A DNA stretch of 5,119 bases from Planctomycetaceae bacterium (GTDB lineage: Bacteria > Planctomycetota > Planctomycetia > Pirellulales > Thermoguttaceae). The notes under the pieces are model-generated. The model worked only from the letters and a program-made list of their open reading frames with translations. It was not told where the DNA came from and did not search any database. The stretch lies in assembly GCA_031274045.1 (NCBI GenBank), contig JAISQS010000187.1, positions 1-5,119 of the forward strand. Direction: 5' to 3'. The translations under genes were made by a program, and so were the position numbers. Shown one piece after another: positions 1-5,108 of this stretch (its first letter is position 1; every line of letters starts with the position of its first letter).

Positions 1-1158
1 GTACAAGGTTATATTTGCTGGTTTACCGGATTCTATGGTGCCGTGATTTTTTGTTATGTTTAGAAATTTTGCGGCGTTGATTGTTGCCATTTTGAACAGG
101 ATTTCGCGTGGTATATTTGGGTGGATTTTTGTTGCGTACTTGATTTCATCGGACATACTCAAACTGTAATTTGATGCCAGACTATCCGTACCCAACAACA
201 CACAAACTCCTTTGTCCAACATCTTCCCCAACGGATACTCATCAAACCCAAAATAATCATGCGATCGCGGCGTGTAAACAACAGCCATCGTTTCGTGATG
301 TTTTGCCAGAAACTCAATCTCATTGTCGTCAAGATAATTTCCATGTATGACGAGTGTTTTTGGAGCGTTTGATAATAGTTGCAAGTAATCTTGTATCCGG
401 TTTCCAAGTAGAACTTCTTCCGGTTCGTAATCTTTGTCAGCTTGTCTCATTAAATCCAACAATCTGCCCTTACGATTTTTTATCAACATTATCTCATCCG
501 GCGACTCGCCCAAATGCATCGCAATTGGCATCCCCAAACCCACAATCATCTCCAATAACTCCGCCGATACCGTATGCGGCGCATGCGGCGAAACTCCCGA
601 ATAAGAACCGAGCGGCAATTTTTGAAACGATAATAACCTCGCCGCCGCCATCGAAGAATTCCAACCAATAAGCTCAGGATAACACAACCAATCAAACACA
701 TAACCAACACCAAAATCAACTCCAGATAATTCAACATCCAACGGAACAATATCAACAACCGCCGATGTATCCTGACTCCTTTTGAATTGAGATGCTGCCT
801 TGTGTACGGCTTGAGCGGGATCATAATTTGACGAATGCCGAAACCGTACCAACTCTCTAATCCACTCGTCAAATTTACGTTTATCATCTTGAAATTGTAC
901 ATCCAGAGGCGTTTCAAATTGACTCAATTCGAGATGCGAATGAGCATTTATCATACGGGGCAAAATATCATAATCAGCACGAAAATCAAAAACCGTTTTC
1001 GATGACGGAAATTTTGTAATAGATTCAACACGCCCCAAAGAAACGTTGATATATTGCTTCTCGATTAAACCGGTATCGCCGACTCCGCCGTCAACATTCG
1101 TAAATGTATAAATCCGTTCCGCCGTTACCGAATAATGTTGCGCTGTCGGGAAGTGCAT
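1..1158 (-). CDS. Amidohydrolase-superfamily metal-dependent deaminase/hydrolase (ATZ/TRZ-like), 3' end cut by window edge
   Basis: The frame is open for 386 codons from an ATG at 1158 to the window edge, without a stop. The motifs of the ATZ/TRZ-type amidohydrolase (cytosine/aminofutalosine/SAH deaminase-like) TIM barrel appear in order: the metal pair H73-x-H75 in NAHSHLEL, SPHAPHT at 190-196, H215 and E218 in MHLGESPDE, H272 in VIHGNYL, PRSHDYFG around H300, and the catalytic/metal Asp D325 in LGTDSLASN. The tail (MATINAAKFLNIT, then a GTIESGKPAN-like stretch) is the usual closing beta-strand region, so probably only a few tens of residues are missing. Residues 1-65 would form the small beta-sandwich domain. 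No signal peptide is seen, so it is expected in the cytoplasm. An in-frame stop lies at 1189-1191. No clear Shine-Dalgarno precedes the ATG; a TTG at 1176 is the only other nearby start. PRTHAYFG-type motifs are common in planctomycete members. The substrate cannot be told; aminodeoxyfutalosine deamination (menaquinone pathway) is one possibility. Confidence 0.94.
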   Translation of the reverse strand, partial: MHFPTAQHYSVTAERIYTFTNVDGGVGDTGLIEKQYINVSLGRVESITKFPSSKTVFDFRADYDILPRMINAHSHLELSQFETPLDVQFQDDKRKFDEWIRELVRFRHSSNYDPAQAVHKAASQFKRSQDTSAVVDIVPLDVELSGVDFGVGYVFDWLCYPELIGWNSSMAAARLLSFQKLPLGSYSGVSPHAPHTVSAELLEMIVGLGMPIAMHLGESPDEIMLIKNRKGRLLDLMRQADKDYEPEEVLLGNRIQDYLQLLSNAPKTLVIHGNYLDDNEIEFLAKHHETMAVVYTPRSHDYFGFDEYPLGKMLDKGVCVLLGTDSLASNYSLSMSDEIKYATKIHPNIPREILFKMATINAAKFLNITKNHGTIESGKPANITLY

Positions 1159-1205
1159 AAAAAGAAGTAGTACCAAGTTCTCTAATTTTTATTTGGGAGA
1201 ATAAC

Positions 1206-1279
1206 TCACAGGAGAGTGAATGAAAGGAAGTTTTGAATATTCTTCCGCTATCTTTCCTTACCATCCTGCCATCCTGTGA
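1206..1279. repeat. Inverted repeat in the spacer between the DUF1598 gene and the amidohydrolase gene
   Basis: TCACAGGA at 1206-1213 is an exact inverted copy of TCCTGTGA at 1272-1279. Between them are GGAAG (1226-1230) and CTTCC (1242-1246), which could form a small inner stem. No T-run follows on either strand, so it does not look like a standard intrinsic terminator. It lies in the spacer downstream of the DUF1598 gene and upstream of the amidohydrolase gene. Confidence 0.4.
1261..1276. repeat. Tandem duplication of an 8-mer (CCATCCTG x2)
   Basis: Two perfect adjacent copies of CCATCCTG are present (1261-1268 and 1269-1276). The second copy overlaps one arm of the inverted repeat at 1206-1279. 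Such a short tandem could be a slippage product. No function is evident. Confidence 0.6.
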
Positions 1280-1329
1280 ATTATTTTATTAAAAAACAGC
1301 ACGAACTATTAGAGGGCATTGTAATCGTT

Positions 1330-2706
1330 TTATTTTGACCACCAATTCTTACCTTTTGTTTTTGCCAATTGTTTGTATTCGGGATCGATTTTATTGTCTA
1401 GTTTTGCTGCGTTTACAGTTGCGAATGGATTTATCTCTACACCGCCGCAAGCTACTATCGTTTTAACAATCAATGATTTCCCTTCGACATATTTTGGTAC
1501 CGGCAATTTTGGCGGTTGCAACTGAGGTTCGTCAGTTATTGCCGGAATTTGACAATTCACTTTCTCAAGCAATCCCTCACGCACAATCAACGCAACCACC
1601 ATAGCAAGTTCCATACAATTCCTTAACTCACCAAACACAGGATCAATTTTTGATAGGGCGTTGTATTCTTTGTCCATGCACTTACACCATTGTATAGCAG
1701 CCGGATCGACTTTGCCGCTTGACAGACGCGAGTTACTCCGCGAATCAATATATTGATCTTCCGTTTTCGCGCGCACGGTAACTTTTGGAAGTCTCCACGC
1801 GAGTTTTTGCGAATCGTGAAATATCGTCCCATACTCCGCCGCAAGCCAAAATCTAGGGTTGATATGACGCGGACTGCCCGACAAAAAACTCAAATAACTC
1901 GGCAAACCCCTCAACCCCGATGCCAAATGACCAAGCCCAATCTGCTTCATTTTGAAATCCGTTGCAAATAATATCTTCGCAACACGGCTATTATCATCGA
2001 CTCCGTTTATCTCAACTTTGTCCAAACCATACGCCTTCTCTAATTCGTAAGCGTATGCTCTGGCATTCTTTACAGACGCGACACCATATTTATTTTTCAC
2101 CGCTGTCATCCGCGCAATTGACTCCGCTGTCGGATTTATTGAACACGAAATAACGGAATGACTGTCTTTGTTATACCATGTCCTAAAAAGCGTGACCAAA
2201 TCCTCCGCGCGCAACACGGGTTGACCGGAAACCTTGCCCACGACATAACCTGCCGGATTGATCTTCCACTCTTCTGCATTGCCTACAAGCAAAATATCAT
2301 TCTCCTCCGGCACCAACACCACATAATTTATCGATGTCAAACCGCCAAGATACAACACCGCATCCGGCAGAGGATCACGTTTACCAATCGTTTGACGCAT
2401 CTCCGAATCCAACTTCTTCAACGAAACTTTGAGTAGCTTCGTTTGCTGCGTCAAGTCCTTCGGTATCACCTCAAATGTGTTTTGCAATTCGCGGCTGAGT
2501 TGTTCCATAACTTCTTTCGCCGCAAGCGTGCAAACTCCCGATGTTTTTATCTCAACACCGCCGAGTACCGACGAACCATACGTCACGACATTGTATCTGT
2601 TGTCGCCGTCCGGATTGATTTGCGATAAGGCGATTTTATCACCGCGCAACATTATCGTGACAAAAAATGCCATCAAGCAAACCAAACATAATCGTTTACC
2701 AATCAT
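1330..2706 (-). CDS. Secreted planctomycete DUF1598-family protein of unknown function
   Basis: The product is 458 residues from the chosen start, or 460 from the ATG at 2712. I chose 2706 because an AGGGAG Shine-Dalgarno (2713-2718) abuts the 2712 ATG directly but sits 6 nt from the 2706 ATG. In the 460-residue numbering, a hydrophobic N-terminal segment (about 8-22) with a basic start is a signal peptide, with a plausible cut after ALS at 30. Residues about 115-310 match my memory of DUF1598, including YLGGLTSINYVVLVPEENDI, a VGNAEEWKINPAGYVVG-like segment, ISCSINPT, FATDFKMKQIGLG, GLRGLPSYLSFL and KLAWRLPKV. The family is known from Planctomycetota and has no assigned reaction. The mature part has seven cysteines (61, 190, 343, 345, 366, 387, 422), including a CKC pair, which is notable for an exported protein. 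Residues 398-410 are proline-rich. The export and family calls are strong; the function is unknown. Confidence 0.96.
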   Translation of the reverse strand: MIGKRLCLVCLMAFFVTIMLRGDKIALSQINPDGDNRYNVVTYGSSVLGGVEIKTSGVCTLAAKEVMEQLSRELQNTFEVIPKDLTQQTKLLKVSLKKLDSEMRQTIGKRDPLPDAVLYLGGLTSINYVVLVPEENDILLVGNAEEWKINPAGYVVGKVSGQPVLRAEDLVTLFRTWYNKDSHSVISCSINPTAESIARMTAVKNKYGVASVKNARAYAYELEKAYGLDKVEINGVDDNSRVAKILFATDFKMKQIGLGHLASGLRGLPSYLSFLSGSPRHINPRFWLAAEYGTIFHDSQKLAWRLPKVTVRAKTEDQYIDSRSNSRLSSGKVDPAAIQWCKCMDKEYNALSKIDPVFGELRNCMELAMVVALIVREGLLEKVNCQIPAITDEPQLQPPKLPVPKYVEGKSLIVKTIVACGGVEINPFATVNAAKLDNKIDPEYKQLAKTKGKNWWSK

Positions 2707-2712
2707 TTTCAT

Positions 2713-2718
2713 CTCCCT
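2713..2718 (-). promoter_or_regulatory. Shine-Dalgarno site of the DUF1598 gene
   Basis: Read on the minus strand this is AGGGAG, immediately followed by ATGAAAATG. The first ATG has zero spacing, while the second (2706) has a normal 6-nt spacing, so this site favours the internal ATG. The other two genes in the window have no comparable purine-rich site. Confidence 0.65.
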
Positions 2719-2955
2719 AAAAATTTGTTGTTTTTACCGATGCCAACGCGTCTAAATTTGGGCTTCAACTGCAAACCGCAACTTCGTTAGGCATCATGCG
2801 CAAATAAACTTATCTAAAATTCTATTTACGTTGAATTGACAGATTGAGTGCTACCACGATGAGTGTGGCGGGATTGTAACAAATATTCACAAAAGACACA
2901 AGCTCATTTTTAGCAACGATTCTGAACGGTTGTCCAAAACGAAAATGTCCTTGTC

Positions 2956-2985
2956 TTGATGGTATTTGCCGTGTTTGTGTATACT
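2956..2985 (+). promoter_or_regulatory. Weak sigma70-like promoter candidate on the plus strand
   Basis: TTGATG (2956-2961) and TATACT (2980-2985) are separated by 18 bp. The first matches four and the second five of six consensus bases. No plus-strand gene follows, but a plus-strand terminator does at 3328-3353. In AT-rich DNA such matches arise by chance and planctomycete promoters are poorly defined, so this is tentative. Confidence 0.2.
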
Positions 2986-3047
2986 CTTCCTAGCGTTCAT
3001 GAGGTCATGGGTGAATGAAAAATACACGAGAAAACGGCAGTCCACAA

Positions 3048-3068
3048 CCCTCGTTATACCACACAAGT
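3048..3068 (+). repeat. Dispersed repeat, copy 1
   Basis: CCTCGTTATACCACACAAGT (3049-3068) matches 19 of 20 bases with 4984-5003, about 1.9 kb away on the other side of the thioredoxin-like gene. Its first 11 bases, CCCTCGTTATA (3048-3058), recur exactly in inverted orientation at 3249-3259. A diverged inverted copy lies at 3193-3222. Four occurrences within 2 kb of intergenic DNA, and none seen in the genes, point to a genome-wide interspersed element. Confidence 0.75.
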
Positions 3069-3192
3069 TTTTTTGAGAATACGAACCATACGAAAAATAC
3101 AAAATAAACGAAAAGAGTTGATGGTAAAATTTCGTTTGTTTCGCCTATTTTGTTTATTCCGTAATTCTCTAAAAAAATAAGATATCGAAAGA

Positions 3193-3222
3193 TGTGTGGT
3201 ATAATAAGGCGGGACATCCGCG
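3193..3222 (-). repeat. Dispersed repeat, copy 2 (inverted, diverged)
   Basis: Read on the minus strand, this 30-base segment matches 24 of 30 positions with 4971-5000. The shared blocks are CGCGG, TCCCGCCT, TTATA and CACACA. The first half can fold as a small GC hairpin (GCGG 3209-3212 with CCGC 3218-3221), and the corresponding half at 4972-4984 also folds (GCGGG cat CCCGC). Three of the six differences fall in the hairpin loop and next to it, so hairpin formation is preserved. Confidence 0.65.
3197..3205 (+). promoter_or_regulatory. Extended -10 promoter candidate on the plus strand
   Basis: TGGTATAAT is a perfect match to the extended -10 form (TGnTATAAT). A recognisable -35 box is not present at the usual distance. 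It would start a transcript near 3212 that runs through the GC-hairpin cluster into the terminator at 3328-3353, about 140 nt. It lies inside repeat copy 2; other copies have TATAAC here, which is a poorer -10, so the match may be fortuitous. Confidence 0.25.
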
Positions 3223-3229
3223 TTCCAGT

Positions 3230-3327
3230 CCCTCGCCGCTTCGCGGCATATAACGAGGGCTTGCCCCCGACGCGATGGTGCGGGAATCGCGTTAATATTC
3301 CAAACCGTTCACGTCGGCGCAGCCGAC
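3230..3327. repeat. Cluster of GC-rich hairpins with three-base loops
   Basis: Palindromes visible are GCCGC ttc GCGGC (3235-3247), framed by CCCTCG (3230-3235) and CGAGGG (3254-3259); GGGC tt GCCC (3257-3266), which competes with the frame; ACGCGAT (3270-3276) with ATCGCGT (3286-3292); and GTCGGC gca GCCGAC (3313-3327). The segment is strikingly GC-rich against AT-rich surroundings. Similar three-base-loop hairpins occur near 4972-4984 and 5039-5055, which suggests one class of interspersed palindromic element. Confidence 0.6.
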
Positions 3328-3353
3328 AATTGCCGCGAAGCGGCAATTTTTTT
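3328..3353 (+). terminator. Intrinsic terminator pointing rightward
   Basis: AATTGCCGC (3328-3336) pairs perfectly with GCGGCAATT (3340-3348) around a GAA loop, and the T-run extends from 3347 to 3353. On the minus strand the same hairpin is followed by GTCGGC rather than T residues, so it works as a classical terminator only for plus-strand transcription. Neither flanking gene is on that strand. Confidence 0.7.
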
Positions 3354-3385
3354 GTTGATTGCAATTAGCACAACGAATAATCTTT

Positions 3386-3443
3386 GTGCGTTTTCGTTCC
3401 GTTGGTGAGCGGTACTCCGCTTATCAACGGAACGAAAACGTAT
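3386..3443 (+). repeat. Long near-perfect stem-loop (27-bp stem, TACT loop)
   Basis: Arm 3389-3412 pairs with 3417-3440 around a four-base TACT loop; 22 of 24 pairs are Watson-Crick and two are G-T. The stem extends to 3386 and 3443 with two more G-T pairs and one T-A pair. The outer 16 bp (CGTTTTCGTTCCGTTG and its inverse) are perfect. The G is always on the left arm, so plus-strand RNA would pair throughout with G-U wobbles, while minus-strand RNA would have A-C mismatches. A smaller hairpin, GCACAA (3368-3373) with TTGTGC (3384-3389), competes for the base of the stem. No T-run follows on either side. Confidence 0.85.
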
Positions 3444-3452
3444 CGGCTAAAC

Positions 3453-3506
3453 GTAAACCGTCCCAAACATGATCGCTGACATGATCTCATGTTGGGCGGT
3501 GTTTAC
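3453..3506. repeat. Imperfect stem-loop carrying a repeated CATGATC
   Basis: GTAAAC-CG-CCC-AACATGA-type sequence at 3453-3472 is nearly inverted at 3487-3506 (TCATGTTGGGCGGTGTTTAC), with small bulges. An outer pair, AACGTAA (3450-3456) with TTACGTT (3508-3514), gives an alternative base. CATGATC appears twice in direct orientation (3468-3474 and 3480-3486) around the loop. It begins 12 bp after the long stem-loop and lies 28 bp beyond the stop of the thioredoxin-like gene, so it is probably in that gene's 3' untranslated region. It could slow 3' decay or act as a boundary. Confidence 0.65.
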
Positions 3507-3533
3507 CTTACGTTACCAACCTTTTTTGGTTTT

Positions 3534-4760
3534 TTAATCTTGTTGTTTATTTGTGTCTGGTTCGTTGAATAATTTTGACAATGTTTCTTCCAATTTTTCG
3601 CCGCGTACAGTTGTTGAAATAATTTTTCCGTTTTTATCGATGAGGAACATTGTCGGCACGCCTCGAATCGCATATCTTGTGCCTTGTTTTGGCAGACCCG
3701 CTTTTTCGGTCAACTCCTCCGACAGAATAATCCAATTCAACTTTTCATCTTCAACCGCCTTCTTCGTTGCATCCAATTTGTCCCAAACATAAACCGAGAC
3801 GATTTCGAATCCTTTGTCACGATATTTTTCATACGCTTTGATCATGAATGGAATTTCACCTTTGCAAGGACCGCACCATGACGCGGTGAATTTGACGAGA
3901 ACATATTTGTTGCGCAAATTACTCCAATCAAAATCCAGACCATCAAGCGTCTTCCCATACAACTCAGGATCCGATCCCAAAAGCCGCTTTTGGAATCCTT
4001 CAATTTGTACGATGGTTTCCTTCTTTTGCTCTTCGGAAACTTTCAGCTCATCGGAACGGATAAATTCAAAAATTTCATCAATCGTCTTTGTCAATATCTC
4101 CGCATCAAGTTCTATTGCCTTCGGTGTTGATGATGTTTCCAAAAGAAACAACAACGGATTTATTGGTTTGATTCCTTCTGTATTTGCCCATTTTTTTGCT
4201 TCCTTAAAGTATCGGGCAAAATTGTCCAATGTAAAATTTTCGTGTAAATCTTTGCTTGCCGCGATTAGAAATAAGTTTGTGTAATGTTCTTGATTAACGG
4301 CGGCTTTATGTTTTCCCTCTTTCGTCAACTCGTCAAGATATTTTTCCAACTGTTGCGAATATTTTGATGATTTCGGATCGGCGATACCTTCGAATGATTC
4401 CGCAGATCGAAGATATTTGAATCCTGCTATTTTCATTTGTACGCCGTCTTCTTGTTTCGAGTGATTGTCGGTGAGTGAGATCAGTTTCTCGCCGCCTTTT
4501 ATAAGGGCTTCACCGAATACGGTAAGGTATTTTATTGAGGCTTTTTTTTGTTCTTCTTCGTTACTTGCGTGCGGAAGAGATTTCAATTTTGACTGGACTT
4601 GCTCAATATACTTGCTAACATCCTCAACTGTTTTTACATCATCAATTGAGTTGATTTCTCTATTCTCTTTTGTTTCGGGTTGAGCCAAAACGAGTGGAAT
4701 TGAGAGAGCAAACACGAAGAATGTACACGCCAAAAAATTGAAGTAAATTTTTATTTTCAT
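3534..4760 (-). CDS. Exported thioredoxin-fold (TlpA-like) thiol-disulfide oxidoreductase with helical N-terminal region
   Basis: The product is 408 residues. A signal peptide spans about 1-26 (K2/K4, then a hydrophobic core, cut after LVLA before QPE), so it should act in the periplasm or envelope. Residues about 30-262 are charged, probably helical and not recognised. Residues about 265-400 are a TlpA/AhpC-TSA-type redoxin domain: GKTLDGLDFDWSNL entry, KYVLVKFTASWCGPC with active-site C296 and C299, E302 and P304 in GEIPF, the cis-proline P369 in RGVPTMFLID, and the NGKI turn. The only mature cysteines are the two at the active site. TlpA-like proteins reduce or rearrange disulfides of exported proteins, including cytochrome c apoproteins; the partner here is unknown. 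Larger TlpA-fold proteins with extra N-terminal regions are common in planctomycetes. The ATG has an A/T-rich leader and no Shine-Dalgarno. A 70-bp palindrome begins 20 bp upstream. Confidence 0.96.
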   Translation of the reverse strand: MKIKIYFNFLACTFFVFALSIPLVLAQPETKENREINSIDDVKTVEDVSKYIEQVQSKLKSLPHASNEEEQKKASIKYLTVFGEALIKGGEKLISLTDNHSKQEDGVQMKIAGFKYLRSAESFEGIADPKSSKYSQQLEKYLDELTKEGKHKAAVNQEHYTNLFLIAASKDLHENFTLDNFARYFKEAKKWANTEGIKPINPLLFLLETSSTPKAIELDAEILTKTIDEIFEFIRSDELKVSEEQKKETIVQIEGFQKRLLGSDPELYGKTLDGLDFDWSNLRNKYVLVKFTASWCGPCKGEIPFMIKAYEKYRDKGFEIVSVYVWDKLDATKKAVEDEKLNWIILSEELTEKAGLPKQGTRYAIRGVPTMFLIDKNGKIISTTVRGEKLEETLSKLFNEPDTNKQQD

Positions 4761-4780
4761 TTTTATTTTACTATTGGTTA

Positions 4781-4850
4781 GTGAATTTTGTACAAAAACA
4801 TTTTATAAACGTTTCGTGATCATAACGTTTATTTTTGTACAAATTTTCAC
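4781..4850. repeat. 70-bp palindrome upstream of the thioredoxin-like gene, possible operator
   Basis: GTGAATTTTGTACAAAAA (4781-4798) is almost an inverted copy of TTTTTGTACAAATTTTCAC (4832-4850), and ATAAACGTT (4805-4813) is an exact inverse of AACGTTTAT (4824-4832). Nested within are smaller self-palindromes: TTTTGTACAAAA (4786-4797), AAACGTTT (4807-4814), TGATCA (4817-4822), AACGTT (4824-4829) and TTTGTACAAA (4834-4843). The two TTTGTACAAA centres are 47 bp apart. Its position 20 bp before the start codon fits an operator or a 5' untranslated structure. It could instead be a small inserted palindromic element. Confidence 0.7.
4802..4807 (-). promoter_or_regulatory. Possible -10 element for the thioredoxin-like gene
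   Basis: Read on the minus strand this is TATAAA, placed within the palindrome about 42 bp before the start codon, giving a leader of roughly 35 nt. No good -35 box is found at the usual distance. If real, the surrounding palindrome would overlap the RNA polymerase site and could repress it. Confidence 0.25.
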
Positions 4851-4970
4851 GTTTTGATTGGTAAATGGTTAATTGCATTTAAGCGTGTTGCGAAATTGAG
4901 ATATGATTATCTTCAAATTGGCATTGCTCAAACTTAACAGAATCTAGTCCTGATGTTATTGATGAAATTG

Positions 4971-5003
4971 CGCGGGCATCCCGCCTCGTTATAACACACA
5001 AGT
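4971..5003 (+). repeat. Dispersed repeat, copy 3, with GC hairpin
   Basis: GCGGG cat CCCGC (4972-4984) forms a compact hairpin that runs directly into CCTCGTTATAACACACAAGT (4984-5003). The latter matches copy 1 (3049-3068) at 19 of 20 positions, and the whole unit matches inverted copy 2 (3193-3222) at 24 of 30. This is the most complete copy in the window and suggests a unit made of a hairpin plus a conserved tail. Confidence 0.75.
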
Positions 5004-5038
5004 CATAAACGTATTCGCGTGTTTGTTTTGGAGCGGAA

Positions 5039-5055
5039 CAACACCGGAGGTGTTG
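5039..5055. repeat. Perfect 7-bp hairpin with GGA loop
   Basis: CAACACC (5039-5045) pairs with GGTGTTG (5049-5055) around GGA. No T-run of terminator type follows on the plus strand (AATTTTCTG) or on the minus strand. It has the same compact three-base-loop design as the hairpins at 3235-3247, 3313-3327 and 4972-4984. Confidence 0.6.
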
Positions 5056-5080
5056 AATTTTCTGTGTTAAACTTTACTGC

Positions 5081-5108
5081 CCCCGTGCAAGCGGAGCGCA
5101 GCACGGGG
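5081..5108. repeat. GC-rich inverted repeat near the window end
   Basis: CCCCGTGC (5081-5088) is an exact inverse of GCACGGGG (5101-5108), with a 12-base purine-rich loop. The neighbouring TGCCCCCG (5078-5085) also occurs at 3262-3269 in the other gene-free region, linking the two repeat clusters. Confidence 0.6.

Larger units (their letters stand above)
3212..3353 (+). ncRNA. Candidate small structured RNA (or transcribed repeat)
   Basis: This is inference from signals only. An extended -10 ends at 3205, followed by consecutive possible stems: CCCTCG/CGAGGG enclosing GCCGC ttc GCGGC (3230-3259), ACGCGAT/ATCGCGT (3270-3276 with 3286-3292), GTCGGC gca GCCGAC (3313-3327), and a terminator hairpin with a T-run (3328-3353). 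There is no open reading frame of note on the plus strand. It matches no RNA family I recognise. The alternative is that it is a cluster of interspersed hairpin repeats with no dedicated transcript. Confidence 0.25.
2719..3533. other. 0.8-kb gene-free region with dispersed repeats and stem-loops
   Basis: No reading frame here shows protein-family character on either strand. The longest open frames run through low-complexity A/T stretches and the hairpins and look accidental. The first part (2719-3040) holds nothing recognisable beyond a weak plus-strand promoter-like pair. From 3048 onward there are dispersed repeat copies, GC-rich three-base-loop hairpins, a plus-strand terminator and two long stem-loops, described separately. 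A/T-rich stretches at 3102-3113 (AAATAAACGAAA) and 3130-3141 (TTTCGTTTGTTT) are also near inverted copies of each other. No convincing minus-strand terminator was found after the thioredoxin-like gene. Confidence 0.7.

Noticed and set aside
546..917. A 123-residue arginine-rich frame on the minus strand
   Set aside because: It is an out-of-frame shadow of the amidohydrolase gene, whose true frame carries all the metal-binding motifs.
952..961. Possible frameshift in the amidohydrolase gene at a run of four C residues
   Set aside because: A careful recount shows the frame is continuous from 1158 to the window edge and the HSHLE motif lies in frame with the N-terminal part.
2887..3102. A 71-residue open frame on the minus strand
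   Set aside because: No signal, motif or ribosome site; it overlaps a dispersed repeat copy and another accidental frame.
3005..3364. A 119-residue open frame on the minus strand between the DUF1598 and thioredoxin-like genes
   Set aside because: It runs straight through the terminator hairpin, GC palindromes and low-complexity A/T repeats, its hydrophobic stretch derives from repeated TTCGTATTT-like sequence, and it resembles no family.
3048..3520. CRISPR array or insertion sequence
   Set aside because: Repeats are not evenly spaced and differ in orientation, there are no spacer-like units, and no transposase frame or paired terminal repeats with target duplication could be found.
3515..3535. 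Terminator formed by ACCAA and TTGGT followed by a T-run
   Set aside because: The stem is only five A/T-containing pairs, and it would point rightward into the 3' end of the minus-strand gene; too weak to annotate.
3814..4284. A 156-residue open frame on the plus strand
   Set aside because: It is antisense to the thioredoxin-like gene, is serine/phenylalanine-rich as expected of a complementary frame, and the minus-strand frame has clear family motifs.
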